From Amaurobius ferox (taxonomy: Eukaryota > Arthropoda > Arachnida > Araneae > Amaurobiidae), in NCBI GenBank assembly GCA_951213105.1, contig OX578134.1, positions 140,504,116 through 140,568,115 of the forward strand: 64,000 nt of DNA, written 5' to 3'. How positions within the stretch are numbered: position 1 is the first letter of the stretch; the number at the start of each line of letters is the position of its first letter. A program made the translations under genes and the position numbers. Below are positions 26,501 to 38,428 of the stretch, piece by piece. The notes beneath the pieces were generated by a model. It did not search any database. It saw only the letters and a list, made by a program, of their open reading frames with translations, and was not told the DNA's origin.

Positions 26501-27880
26501 TTTATATAGAATTGAAAAAGTAAAATATAACTGAAGATAAAAATTATTCTCTTTATAATGTGATGTCTCAGAAGGATTGCAAAATGAAATGTAAGACGTG
26601 AAAAAAAATCATTACGATGTTTTTTTTCCTGCTGAAACGTAAAAAATTCCTTAAGAATAAATGTTATTTCTTTCAACAAGCAATTGGACATTATATAAAA
26701 AAATGAGTACACATAGATTCGAAATTCTGAACATACAGCGAATCGCCTTGAGGTTGGTTTTAAAATGTTTGCATTCTTTACAAGGAACACACTTTCTCTT
26801 AAGAAATAAGTGTGTTCCATATTACTCAATTTGAACGTATTGCTCATGTTATATTTTTCCATTATTACACATATGTATTTCACAATGGTAGTTATTCAAT
26901 GCTTTTTTGTATAGATGCAAACGTTATTAAACTTTAAAAATTATAATGCGTTTAATGTAGCCATACTACAAATTTAAAACATGTTTAATATTCCTATGTA
27001 TTTTGATTAATAAGAAATTAAAACTGTATAATGTTTAATACCTATAAAACATCCTTGAATGTATTAAAATGTAAATGAGTTAATGAATTATCCTTTCAGC
27101 TTCATTAATATTGTGTTTTGCTATTTATAGTTAGTTTCATCATTCATAGTTAGATTTAAATCGCTTAATGTTCAAACTTCCAATCGTCCGAGTACGTACA
27201 CAAACTATATTCGCAAGTAGTATTACAAGTAGTATCACTATAAAATTATGTCATAATGTATTAATGATAGCGTATATTGTGTGGAAACAATAAAATAATC
27301 TGAGTCTTTTATAAGTACAGGTTTGTGATTTTAATAATAATAAACCGATAGTTAAATCCATATTCACTCAATAATTATTTTTTCATTCAGCAACATGTTA
27401 AAACTATACTGGAAGAAAGTACAAAATACGGCCAAACATTTACATATTATAAAGAAGTATAATTGCATATTCATAAATGTTTTTATGTCTTATACATGAA
27501 GACAAAGATAGGTATATTTATAAGTGCAGTTTTCCTTCCAAACATCATTAATATCGATGCATTCATACTAATAACACTCACTCGTTAGTATTATACAAGA
27601 AAACATATCTTCTCATATATCAATAGATTTAACTATCAACGACACATGTTCCTTTACCTAAGTCATATTTCTCTATATAACTATCATTAAAATACAAATA
27701 TCAGGAACAAAAATATTAGATGCAAAAATCCTAAGAAAAATATTATTACATACAGAGACTTTACCATAAATAACTAAATATTTTTATATATCAAAATCTC
27801 ATAATTCCCGTAGCATGCCTTTTCTTAAAAGTAATTTCACTTAGAATCATTATTAAAATTGAGCCCTTTTAATACATATA
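20546..27880. other. Long AT-rich gene desert
   Basis: About 7.3 kb with no recognisable exon, RNA gene or complete mobile element. Small items are C-rich patches at 22201-22245 and a direct repeat, CAATACTACRTATGAAAAAG, at about 22655 and 22764. Otherwise it is AT-rich simple sequence. All open frames are short and lack family motifs. Confidence 0.45.
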
Positions 27881-29190
27881 CGAGGCTTATATTTTAAGTA
27901 AGGTCCGTTTTGCAATAAAAACGAAGTTAGTATAATTTTTTCAAAAAGGCATTTATTTTCTGAATTTACATTCAATTTTCTATTTTCTACACAATTTCCT
28001 TGCCGATTAAAATATTTATTGAAACGATATACCAGTTTTTGAATACCGTCATCATAGAATTCTGTCGCCTGTGATGATAACCAGTTACTCACCATAGTTT
28101 TCACTTCATTCAAACGCTTCTGCCCAAGAAGGTCTTCAAATGGCGGAAGAAGTGGTAGTCGATAGACGCAAGATCTGGACTATATGGCAGATGATCGAAT
28201 ACCTCTCAGCCTAATTAGATCAGGTTTTGAGTTTGAGCCGCAGCATATGGCCTTGCATTATCATGAAGCAGTACGACACCGGCTAACAGCATTCCTCACA
28301 TTTTGTTCTGGATTGTTCGACGAAGCTTTCTTAAGGCCTCACAGTAGGAAGATGAATTAATTGTTGTTGCTTGTGGCAAAAAGTTCACTAACAACATGCC
28401 CTGCGTGTCGTAAAACACAGTTGCCACGATCTTGCGCTTGGAAAGTGTCTGTTTTGCTTTCACTTTGACCAGCGATGATATGCGTCGCCACTTCATCGAT
28501 TGTTGTTTTGATTCAGGAGTCACGTGGGACACCCACGTCTCATCTCCTGTGGCGAAATGACTCAAAAAGTCATCACCTCCTCGTTGTAGAGGGTCAAAAA
28601 TGTTAGAGCACTTGCCAATCCTTATTTGTGTGTTCCTCACTCAGAAGTTTAAGAACCCATTGACAGCACAATTTCTTGAACTCTAAGTTCTTAGACGCAA
28701 TTTTAAACAAAATTGACCTTGAAATTTGTTGGAATTCCGATAACAACTTGGAAATTGTGAAACTCCAGTTTGCGTGAATTTTGGCGTTAATTGCCTGCAC
28801 CGAAGCGTCGACGATTACAGATCACCGACCAGAGAGCGATTCGTCATCGACGTTTCTCGAACTTCCTTGAACAATCTCACCCATTTTTGCACTTTACTTT
28901 CATTGCATTGTCACCCTAAACTTCACATATCTGACGATGAATATCCGCAGATGTCATGTTTCTTGCATTTAAGAATTGGATGACCGACCGTATTTCACAG
29001 TTGGAGGGTCACTCAAATTTCTTAAACATTTTAACGAAGCATACGAAGCGAACATACTGATGCTATGGATGCAAATGGCGTCGGATTCTGCTCAAAGAAT
29101 GCCGGGAATCTCCGCGAGCACACATTCTCACGCGCATGCTAAATTTCAAACGGTATTCACAAACGAACCTTACTTAAAAAATAACCATGG
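27881..29190 (-). mobile_element. Mariner transposon, complete ends, inactive
   Basis: The terminal inverted repeats are visible. The left end is CGAGGCTTATATTTTAAGTA then AGGTCCGTTTTG; the right end, read inward, is CCATGGTTATTTTTTAAGTA then AGGTTCGTTTGTGAATACC. Both ends abut TA (27879-27880 and 29191-29192), the target used by the Tc1/mariner superfamily. The length of 1310 bp is normal for mariner. Inside is one minus-strand transposase relic broken by frameshifts and stops. The mismatched termini suggest an old insertion. Confidence 0.9.
27943..28985 (-). pseudogene. Mariner transposase pseudogene
   Basis: Minus-strand pieces in changing frames follow the mariner order. The N-terminal helix-turn-helix region has FLNARNMTSADIHRQICEV, KVQKWVRLFKE and QISRSILFKI. 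The catalytic region has TGDETWVSHVTPESK (first Asp), KQTLSKRKIVATVFYDTQG (second Asp), TTINSSSYCEALRKLRR and LHDNARPYA (third Asp). The C-terminal part has WLSSQATEFYDDGIQKLVYR. The three catalytic Asp motifs are retained, but stops and frameshifts (near 28930, 28850, 28630 and 28200) rule out a working protein. Mariner transposases cut and paste DNA at TA sites. The close of the family motif EDLLGQKR is shifted in frame at about 28120. Confidence 0.9.
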
Positions 29191-29510
29191 TATATATATG
29201 ACAAAATTGCAACGAAAGAAGCGGTAATTGCCTTCATATTGCCAAAAAAGTTGACGGAAGAGCGATTGTGAACTCTTCTTAGTTCCGATTATAGCTAGCT
29301 ACAAGGCCATGACACACTCTCGGACGTCAGAATATGAATTAGCAAATGCCCCGAATTGTCTTCATAAAATCGAACATAAGACAAGCATGAAGCCACAAGA
29401 AATATATAGAAATTTGGACAAAACAGGAAATTAATCTATAAATACCCTATATGCAACACACCATCTACACACACAACCATCATCAAGACATCAGCAAATT
29501 CATTTCCTCT

Positions 29511-29552
29511 TAATCTGCCACCATATGTCCACTTTCCGTAATTCAAACTTAA

Positions 29553-29616
<64 letters not shown>

Positions 29617-29654
29617 TTAATTTTGAATTACGGAAAGTGGACATATGGTGGCAG

Positions 29655-29658
<4 letters not shown>
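29511..29658. repeat. Long palindrome: 47-bp arms around a TA tract
   Basis: The left arm (29511-29557) starts TAATCTGCCACCATATGTCC. The right arm (29612-29658) is its reverse complement with a single mismatch. The 54-bp spacer is pure (TA)n. A piece of the arm, TTTGAATTACGGAAAGTGGA, recurs once more at about 29871. Another TA tract (29659-29701) follows. Confidence 0.95.
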
Positions 29659-29706
<48 letters not shown>

Positions 29707-29720
29707 ATTTATTATTATTA

Positions 29721-29802
29721 CCTGGCAAAAATCCTAACTTGTCATAATCACACAATATATATATATATTGTGTGATTATGGTAAGTTAGGATTTTTGCCA
29801 GG
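29721..29802. repeat. 82-bp palindrome with no spacer
   Basis: Arms of 41 bp meet directly at the centre of an ATATATATATAT core between 29761 and 29762. The left arm starts CCTGGCAAAAATCCTAACTT, and the right arm is its complement with two adjacent mismatches. It lies 62 bp from the previous palindrome. Confidence 0.95.
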
Positions 29803-29829
29803 GTAAGATTTGCAATTTTGTAAATGGCA

Positions 29830-30164
29830 ATGAGGGTAAAAGAAGAGGAAATCAAATTCAAACCAAATGTTTGAATTACGGAAAGTGGACCAAGATCCTC
29901 ACATTGTTATTTATTACACACATGACAATATTTTAAAAAATTATAAATAGTATGTACTTGAACTTTCTTTATTTTGATGGCATCTTCTTTATAACATTAT
30001 ATTTACATTTTATAAAATTATTATATAAGGAGCTGATGGACATGATTTTATCAAATGCAAATGTAAGTCATTCATTTGAATAATAATGTCTACATAAACT
30101 ATATCTTTTAAAGCTTATACAGATCTATAGTGTATATACAGAACTTACATATAAAACTATATAG
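29830..30164. other. AT-rich DNA after the palindromes
   Basis: Contains only the extra copy of the first palindrome's arm motif near 29871. Nothing else was recognised. Confidence 0.5.
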
Positions 30165-30272
30165 TCTGCAGCCTTTAAAGGTAATAATATTTCTGCAGCC
30201 TCTAAATGTAATAACATTTCTGCATCATCTAAATTTATTATTATTTATGCAGCCTCAAAATTTAATAATATT
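30165..30272 (+). repeat. 27-bp tandem repeat, 4 units
   Basis: Units start at 30165, 30192, 30219 and 30246. They follow TCTGCAGCCTCTAAATnTAA then TAATATT, with a few changes per unit. Confidence 0.85.
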
Positions 30273-30530
30273 AGTAGGTATTTCACGATATGTGTATTAT
30301 TTAATTTGAAATTTTAATGTCTCAGCATTATTTTGAACATTCTTTTGAACCCAATGCAGAACTGCAATCATTCAAATAATTGAAGCTAGAAGTCTTACTA
30401 TGTGGAAACATTTTGCAAATTTGTGTTGTGACCAGCGTTTTCACTATGTTGCTGTGTTAATACTGGTGTAAGGTTGCAGCTAACTGAAAGATGCGGGTCA
30501 GTCACAAAACTTGCCAATATGAGATGTATA

Positions 30531-32742
30531 CAGAGTGCCCCAAAAACATTGACCTCGGCATTTACTATTTAAATATCGATCTTACACATATATAATAAAT
30601 TACAAAGTTGCGTAAAAAAAGTACAGAATTTCATGAAATCGATTAAAATTTTCAAGGGAATTAAATTTTAAGAAATACAGAATTTAAATTTTTATACGAT
30701 CCCCGTACAAAGCATTTAGAATGAGTAAAATTTGTCCCATACACTAATAAGGTGATGTATAAAATTTCAGCATTTTATCATAAAAAGTCCCAGAGATATG
30801 AAAAGACAAAAATGCTGAGTTAATCCACTTTTCGATGCATCGACATGGGTTCTCAGAGGGGAAAACTCATGTCGGCAGATCGCGTTTCAGGGGTCACACA
30901 AATTACAAAGGAGAACAGTGATTACATAAATAAATAATAATTTTGCTATTTATTGGTACACAAGTATCTACACTGTGTAGAAATAATAACTGTACACTGT
31001 ATTACAAAACTTGTTCAAAATGTTTTCCATTCATGCCAATACACAGCTGCATTTGCCTGATAACACTTCTGTGTTATCGATGAAGTTCTTGTTCAGTGAT
31101 GTCACGACAACCGTCTTAAATGCGTTGTTGCAACTCTGCTTTATTTAAGGAAGATGACAGATAAACAGTTGTGCGTAAACGACCCCACAAATAAAAATGC
31201 ATAGGATTTACATCAGGCGTTGAAGGGGGAAATTAGACTGGCCAATGCAAGTCAATCTACTTGTCTGGAGACTCGTTATTTAACCAGTGTTTCACAACTG
31301 CAGTATGGTGAGGGAAGTCCGTCCTGTTGAAACCATACATGTGAAAGCTCTGGTAGGGGCAGTTCATCCATAAAATCAGGAAAAACCGCAATCAGATTCT
31401 TATTAACATATCTGTCACCCGTCAATGTACCATCATACAGTATGGTCCAAGCAAACGGTTTCTGAAAATACTACACCATATATTCACAGAAAATTGCTTC
31501 TGGTGATGAATATCACATACCACGAATAGATTTGTTTCAAACCAGAAGTGCGCATTTTGAGGATTTATGCATCCATCTTGTTTGAAACAATTCGTCAGTC
31601 CAAATTACGTTTTTTAGGAAAGAGGGATTTGCATCTTCCTGATTTAGAGCCCAATTACAAAAATCTAGACGACGTTGATAATCTGTTGGCTCCTGTCCTT
31701 GCACACCATAAATATTAAACGGATGCCATTTATTCAGCCTCAGTATTCTCCACAATGTTGCACGTGGTACATTCATTTCTGAAGCAGAACGTACGAACAC
31801 TACTAGTCTGGGCATACCTAGTCCACCTACACGATGTACGCTTCCTCTTTCGCGCACTCGTTGCATCAATCGGGAAGTAAATCTCATAGAATGATGTCGA
31901 GAATTGGGAGAATATGTTGATATTGCCGTGCAGTTTCGTTAGCATTGCGATTGCATAAATTGTACAGCATAAGCATTTCAAAAAGTCCTTCGTTGCTGTA
32001 TGGCGACATACTGACGGTATAGGCTAACTACACACTCAAAATGTAGCAGAAATGTGAAATACTTAAGGGTCGCTCAGACTGCCGGGATGTGCGCGCTACG
32101 CTTGCGTAAGCCATACAATTGTTCAATGGCATAGCAAAAACAACTTCCTCATGTGATGATGCCTCTGTTGTCACTGTGTGACGCACCGATCAGAGGCAGA
32201 TATTTGCATATGCATACATTTCAAAGCTGTTTTAATGGTCATTTTGATTGAGCCATTTCCAAGTTTTATTCTATAATAAATCATTTTGCTAATTTTATTC
32301 TATAATAATCATGTAAAATTTTAAGGTATTTTTCAGGAAGCATATATTTGAAAAACTGTACATAAATCTAAATATAAGAGGCAGATATTTTTTGCCTATG
32401 ATGCATTTCTGCGTTGCGACATTTGCACTCTTTCTGTAAACATTTACAATTTAATTTTCCTTAACCAATTTTGTTTAAACATAGTTTTGGCACTTTTTAT
32501 GATAAAATGCTGAAATTTTGTACATCACCTTATTAGTGTATTGGCACATTTTGCTCATTGGAAATGCTTTTGTACGAGGACCGTATAAAAATTTTGCATT
32601 TCTTCAGATTTAATACCCTGAAAATTTTATCGATTTCATAACATTCTATACTTTTTTTTACCCAGCTTTTTAATTTATTATATACGTCTAAGAACAATAT
32701 TTAAGGAGTAAAAACAGAGGTCAATGTTTTTGGGTCACCCTG
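30531..32742 (-). mobile_element. Tc1/mariner-superfamily element with ~255-bp inverted repeats
   Basis: The left end begins CAGAGTGCCCCAAAAACATT then GACCTC. The right end read inward begins CAGGGTGACCCAAAAACATT then GACCTC. The inverted repeats extend to about 30789 and from about 32489, ending near GCATTTTATCATAAAAAGT. Both sides are flanked by TATA (30527-30530 and 32743-32746), consistent with a TA-containing duplication. The element is 2212 bp and encodes one degraded minus-strand transposase. The long inverted repeats differ from the short ones of the mariner at 27881-29190, so this is a separate lineage. Confidence 0.88.
31050..31900 (-). pseudogene. DDE transposase pseudogene of the Tc1/mariner superfamily
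   Basis: Minus-strand fragments in shifting frames: PRATLWRILRLNKWHPFNIY (end of the DNA-binding half), then DYQRRLDFCNWALNQEDANP and NVIWTDE (first catalytic Asp). These are followed by YDGTLTGDRYVNKN, PELSHVWFQQDG (second Asp), TPDVNPMHFYLWG (third acidic position, Asp), NKAELQQRI and QLCIGMNGKHFE near the C terminus. These match in order the arthropod transposases with FCQW...DE and WGHLK-type motifs. Stop codons and frameshifts (for example at 31535 and around 31250) disable it. Confidence 0.85.
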
Positions 32743-32746
32743 TATA

Positions 32747-34144
32747 GTCTTTAACATCAGACTTCTACTTCCGCATCCAGCAACAGTATTCAACTAACCA
32801 CATCTATGAACATCTCCTAATCAGCATTTGGAGCACCATTCTAACTTCTTGGGGCGTCCCATGTAGGTTGTTTCTGTGATTATAATTACATATTCCAAAA
32901 AACGAACTTTTAATTTTCCAAATTTTGAATTCAGCTACATATCTTTTAGATTGTGCAGTGAAATATGTATCAATTCATATTGGTTATCAAAAGTTAATAT
33001 TCTTTAACTATAGAATCATGAATATAACAATGAATACATATCTTCAAGCTAAGCCAAGTAGTCGTCAACGTCTACGCTCTCCAATACTACTAATAAAGCT
33101 ATGGAAATAAATATATATTTCTAAAGATATGACAAATAAATCTATACATTAACAGTGCTGCAGATTGACAACTGTTGGCTCTAGTAAACGAGCGTGTCCT
33201 AAAAATTATGATCAGGGCCTCTGACAGAAAGGGACAATTGGACTCAATGTATGGGGTAGCGGAAGACTTGGTGGCCAAGAATGCACAAACAGGTTATTAA
33301 AACTGTCAATAATTTTCTTACAAACAGAGGGTAGTAGTGTGCCAGTGCATTTACTGTTTAAGTCCCGAAATCTCTGTCTCCAACGGCTGTTTATAACGAA
33401 AGACTCCAAAACTCTGCTTATTTATTAGCGAAAGTGATTAATGAGCAATATATTCTTGCCAATTACGCAGCCTGAAAGGTAACCGTTAAGTGAAAAGAAC
33501 TTTTCAATAAAATTGTAAATTTATTTTAGCAATGCATACATTTTTAAAAAAAATCTCTAATGTGAAATCATTCATCAATCTGTATTTCTCTTCACAATCA
33601 TGTTGGCCAAAGAAATATTACAAAAAAAAACCATTTTTTGTTATAATATTTGAAATGTAATTTTACAATTAAACTATTCACTTTAATCGTTAAAAGTAAT
33701 TTCAAAACTTAATATTCAAAATTGCATAAAAGAATTAAAATACGTAAAATCAGAAAAATCATATCTATAAACATTAAAGAAGAACTAATTAATTCAGAAT
33801 GCTCCTTTGTAAACAACTTTCTCAAGATTCTTATCCAGAGAATAGTCAAGGATACTCTAGTTTAGCAGAGAAATTGATTGATGAGAAATCCATTTTTGCT
33901 TGGTTAAACTGAAATGCATGTAAATAAAATAGGATGCCCATTTAAACATTTCTCTGCCTGAGGAGTGACTACAGTTTCTCATTTAGTATATAGATGCTGA
34001 CTGCTGCCAAGTTTAAATTGCAAAAATAATGCATTGCATATATGTATACGTTTTAATTTTTTTTATGTTTGAGAGTTATTACAGTTTCATTTCTACAAGG
34101 GTGTAAATTACCGTTACCCGTACCGGTAAGTACGCTTATGTTCA
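32747..34144. other. Non-coding DNA, nothing recognised
   Basis: No exon, RNA gene or repeat copy was identified after the second transposon. The open frames at 32925-33110 and 33212-33409 are short and unassigned. Confidence 0.45.
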
Positions 34145-34270
34145 TACTTAATGTTAAAAACTTTACTTAATGTTAAAAAGATGTTAAAGTTTTATACTTC
34201 ATGTTAAAAAGAATACTGTTATGCAGCAAACATGTGCTTAGTGTGCTTAGTTTCAAACATGTGCTTAGTG
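34145..34270 (+). repeat. Short minisatellite (ACTTAATGTTAAAAA and a 17-bp repeat)
   Basis: About four variants of ATACTTAATGTTAAAAA are followed by two copies of CAAACATGTGCTTAGTG with an extra TGCTTAG between them. Confidence 0.65.
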
Positions 34271-35587
34271 AAAAAGTAAATATTGGACCAGGATCTCTGC
34301 AGCAATAACTATACTTCCAAGAGAAGGAAGAACTACTGTAGCTTACCTATACCAGCGATTGAGCATTCTTTTCAATAGTATTTCTTTATTGACTATTATT
34401 TCTCATTGCTTCCTATATTTGCCCATTCTTGTAACCTTCCTGATTGTCGTTGTATCACAAAAAGCCTCGAAAACTAAAATCATTGTGTTATCATTAGCAT
34501 TAATCAATCTTAAAATAATCCGATATCATTAAGTCGTCACGGGTATGAAGGAGCCAAAGTGTCGTAGGCAATTTCATGGCGTTGAGTTAAAGACGTCTTC
34601 AACTACAGCAAGTTTCATCGAAACCGAATGATACTGTGACTGTGGTTCAGATGAGGTGTGTGAGCTTAAAGTTTTTGGACAGCAGTGGTCACAAGGTGGT
34701 CACAAGTAGGCAGTTATAATTCCGATGACGTGCGATGAGGCGACCAAGAAGAATCTTGGAAGATCAAGAAGTAACTCGTTCCCGCGCGCGCAATCTCATG
34801 GAGAGTACAAAAAGTGCATCTATACAATGCATTTATAATTATCAGAAAGTTGCATAATTTGAAAAAATAAAGCGAAGTTTGCTTCGTATTCCGACAAAGT
34901 CATCAATGCAGCGAGAAAGCGATATTACAAACTTGGCAGTACCAGAGATTGATCTCGGGGTCAAAGAGTGGTAAACTAGTATCATAGCGGTGAGCTTCTC
35001 AATACATTTTTAGCTCAAAGCTTTTAATACTGTCTTATGAGCGCTCTTAACAATATAAACGTGTATTTATATAATGGAATAAAGAAATACATAATTTAAA
35101 ATATTAATATTGATATCATATTACCTTTGACAATGCGTTTTGTATTTATGATTCCTGATTAATTCAAAATATGCACTCAGTATGAAATGTGATGCACATT
35201 TTCGCATAATAAAAATATATCCCTCTTAAAATTATAAACAGAGAAAAATCGCCTTTCAGTAGTTTCTAAAATATACTAAATAACCATAGTAAATTGTGTT
35301 TATACACTTTAGTTTTATTTCCTCTTACAACTTATTCTATCATAAATCGTATTCGCAAAGCATTATGCATTGGATTTAGTATAATAAATAAATATGAAAA
35401 TTTCCAAGACAAATATATATAATAAATCTGTCAGATAAATAAAGATAATGACGACTTTAGTAGTATATTTGAATAGAAACGGTTTACTGGACCCATTCCA
35501 AGTTTGGAAAATGACAGTCACTGTAAATTTGAACTTACGATGTAACTCATTGCACATTTCTTTTTTAAAAGTTAAAGGTAGATATTA
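34271..35587. other. AT-rich non-coding DNA, nothing recognised
   Basis: No supported gene or repeat copy. GGTGGTCACAAG is duplicated locally near 34690. Confidence 0.45.
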
Positions 35588-35609
35588 CTCTCTCTCTCTC
35601 TCTCTCTAT

Positions 35610-35652
<43 letters not shown>
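35588..35652 (+). repeat. Compound (CT)n-(TA)n microsatellite
   Basis: A (CT)10 tract at 35588-35607 passes through ATACACA into a (TA)n run to 35652. Confidence 0.95.
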
Positions 35653-35656
<4 letters not shown>

Positions 35657-36347
35657 TGTTTCTTCAAAAACAGTTTATGAGTTCCTTAATTCTTACTGAA
35701 GGATATTTTGTTTATATAAAAATAGAAAATGTAAACCGCGTTGGCCAGCATTTAAAGACATGATTAACTGAATTCATGTATTCAATTTTAAAAAATTGCA
35801 TATGTATGGCGTAGTCACGCGCAACAATTACTGCGCATGCGTACAAAGATCCATTGATTCCTATAGCAATGTCTAGACCTCAAGTTTGTGATACCAATCA
35901 CCAATCAGAGAAAGAACGGAATCAGAAATCTCAATTTTTTAGCTTTTGGTTAAAAATTAACAGAAAATATAGTAATTATAAAAACGTTAGAATAAGACGA
36001 TATACACTCAAAAGTTTTGCTAAATTATATAATCTTCCTTTTGCGAATGTGGCAAAATAAGAAAATTAAAATAAAAATTGCATGCTTCGATGCATTTAAA
36101 TAAACAAATATGAAATAATTGTTCTACTTATTTGTATCAAAATTCGTTAGAAAAAGTGTTCTTTGATCTTTCCGATGATATCAAGATGGAAACACGAAGT
36201 GAAACTTTCAATAGCTTAGTTCCGATCGCTCAAAATCGTACTTAAACAAGAAACAAAACAACTAAATATTTCAAATTAAAAAACATCGCCGAGTACTAGA
36301 TCCCGAAGAACATCTAGAGCAAATTTCGCCGCTCTCCTACGTTTCGG

Positions 36348-36380
<33 letters not shown>

Positions 36381-36628
36381 TCCCTTTCTCTCTCTCTCTA
36401 TTTTTCTCTTTCTCTCTCTCTCTTTTCCTCTCTCTCCTTTTCTCTCTCGCTTTCTCTCTCTCTGATACACACACATTCACACACACAAACACACGGTATA
36501 GAGGTAAAGAGAGGAGATAGAGAAAGAGAGGGGGATAGAGAGAGAGGGAGAGGGAGAGAGGGAGAGAGAGGGGATGAGAGAGAAAGGGGTAGAGGGAAAG
36601 AGAGAGAGAGGGGAGAGAGGGAGAGAGA
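36348..36628. repeat. Polypyrimidine tract followed by polypurine tract
   Basis: On the plus strand, 36348-36463 is almost wholly C and T, mainly (CT)n with TTT interruptions. A short CA-rich joint (about 36464-36494) follows. Then 36495-36628 is almost wholly G and A, mainly (GA)n with GGG interruptions. The arms are roughly complementary to each other when folded. The long open frames here are artefacts of the repeat. Confidence 0.95.
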
Positions 36629-37450
36629 CTAACATTTTATTAAGTAAGATAATACCAAACATCTAGTAAAATATGATGAATAATGATAAATTGTAAAATT
36701 ATTAAAACTTTGTGAAATCTATGTATATTAATTATCATTGTGTCTTAATAAATAATTTTGTGTTTTTACAGATTTTGTGTTTGTAATAGATGTATTATTT
36801 GTTTGTTTTTAATAAATATGTTGATTTCCACCATATTTACTTTCATAGGAAGTGAACTATTCACATTTGCAGCTGAAGTTAAACGGGCATATGTCAAGGA
36901 TTTCAATTATCTAGGAGTATATACTCTCAATTTTTTCCCCTAAAGATACCAGGTGATATCTAAATACCATTTTCCTAATAACGCACGTCAAAAATGTTTA
37001 CTAATAGCCATTTTTTATTGGGGTCTGTATAAAAAGAAAATTTTGCATTTGCATGAAATTATAGTTTTCGGGGAAATGCAACTACCATAGCTAAATACTT
37101 CTTCGTTTCATGACTATTTCTCATAGGAATTATTTCTCATACGAATGCATTTTATTTCACATTATTTCTCATCGACGAATCGCTGATTTTATACCCATTT
37201 CGGACATTTTTCGGACAGTATCCGACATATTACAAACATGTTGTTTTATCCCTTAAGATGATACAAGGTTAAGGGTTTAAATTTTTGCGAACTATTATGT
37301 CAAAATATAAAGAAAACATGGATAATAATGTAAAAAAATCAGATATTTATAATATATTTATAATTTATTAAGCATTTAAGCATTTTATTGTCAGGGGAAC
37401 TAACACACTTAAAAAATTGCGTTATAACTATTTTAATAAAATATATTTTA
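36629..37450. other. AT-rich non-coding DNA, nothing recognised
   Basis: The 61-codon frame at 36758-36943 is hydrophobic but short, and unsupported by motif or splice context. Confidence 0.45.
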
Positions 37451-37604
37451 ATTAAAAATGCATTAAAATATAATGTATAATAAGTACTATTTTTATTAAC
37501 AATGTATTAAAATTGGATGTATATTAAGTACTGTTTTCATTAACAATGTATTAAAATTGGATGTATATTAAGTACTGTTTTCATTAACAATGTATTAGAA
37601 TATT
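37451..37604 (+). repeat. 44-bp tandem repeat, about 3.5 units
   Basis: Units start at 37451 (diverged), 37495, 37539 and 37583. The unit reads ATTAACAATGTATTAAAATT, GGATGTATATTAAGTACTGT, TTTC. The central two are nearly identical. Confidence 0.9.
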
Positions 37605-38368
37605 GGCATATATATTCGTCTTATATAATCGATAATATTCGTCTTAATATTTATCAGATAAAACTCCATTAGATTATGTCCCGTGGTCGATACTAAAAGT
37701 GTGCAAAAATTAAATATTCTAGATCAATGGGAATGTACACAAATACGTTAGAACTGTAATACAATTTACAGTAATGTACGCAGAAACGTAGAATCAGCAT
37801 TAACGAACAAGGTATGGCCCTTGATAACTTACTTGGTTTCGGAAATGCTTTTCACTTTTTTCAATTTATTCATTTTCATAAAAAAAAATTAGGAGCCAGA
37901 AACGCATAGCTCCACGTCCAAAAGAAAAATGTTTTCTGTTTTGCAAATTTTCATCTTATACACTATTCTTGCCTTACACCATGTATGTTTATGCTGGGAA
38001 CAAGGGGAGTAGTACCTTAAGTACTTATATTACATATATGATTTATAACACAATATAACTAATTTGATCTAAGGGTGTTGTTAAGGGTTTATATTAACCA
38101 ATATTTACCACTTGTCATTGTTTTCAATTCCTTAACTTATACATAGAACAAAGAAAAATGGGTATGTTATACCAATTTAGAACCTGTTTTACTTATAGTG
38201 ATTTATTAATAATGTTCTCTTTATCATATTCACAAGCTTGTCGTATAGTCACTATTGATTTCATATAATCAATCCAGACATTTTTTTTTCATTTTTGCTA
38301 TACAGAAATTTTCAATAAATAATCAATCTCAGGTATATACAGTACAGGTAAATTAAAATTCTGCAATT

Positions 38369-38371
<3 letters not shown>

Positions 38372-38425
<54 letters not shown>
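38372..38425 (+). repeat. (TA)n microsatellite
   Basis: Uninterrupted alternating A and T for about 54 bp. Confidence 0.97.

Positions 38426-38428
<3 letters not shown>

Noticed and set aside
29555..29755. Open frame of alternating Ile and Tyr
   Set aside because: It is a translation of the TA tracts in the palindromes.
35820..35860. A promoter with an NRF1-like site (CTGCGCATGCGT)
   Set aside because: A single chance-sized motif with no GC-rich promoter context or adjacent exon.
36276..36662. Arg/Glu-rich and Ser/Leu/Pro-rich open frames
   Set aside because: They are translations of (CT)n and (GA)n repeats.
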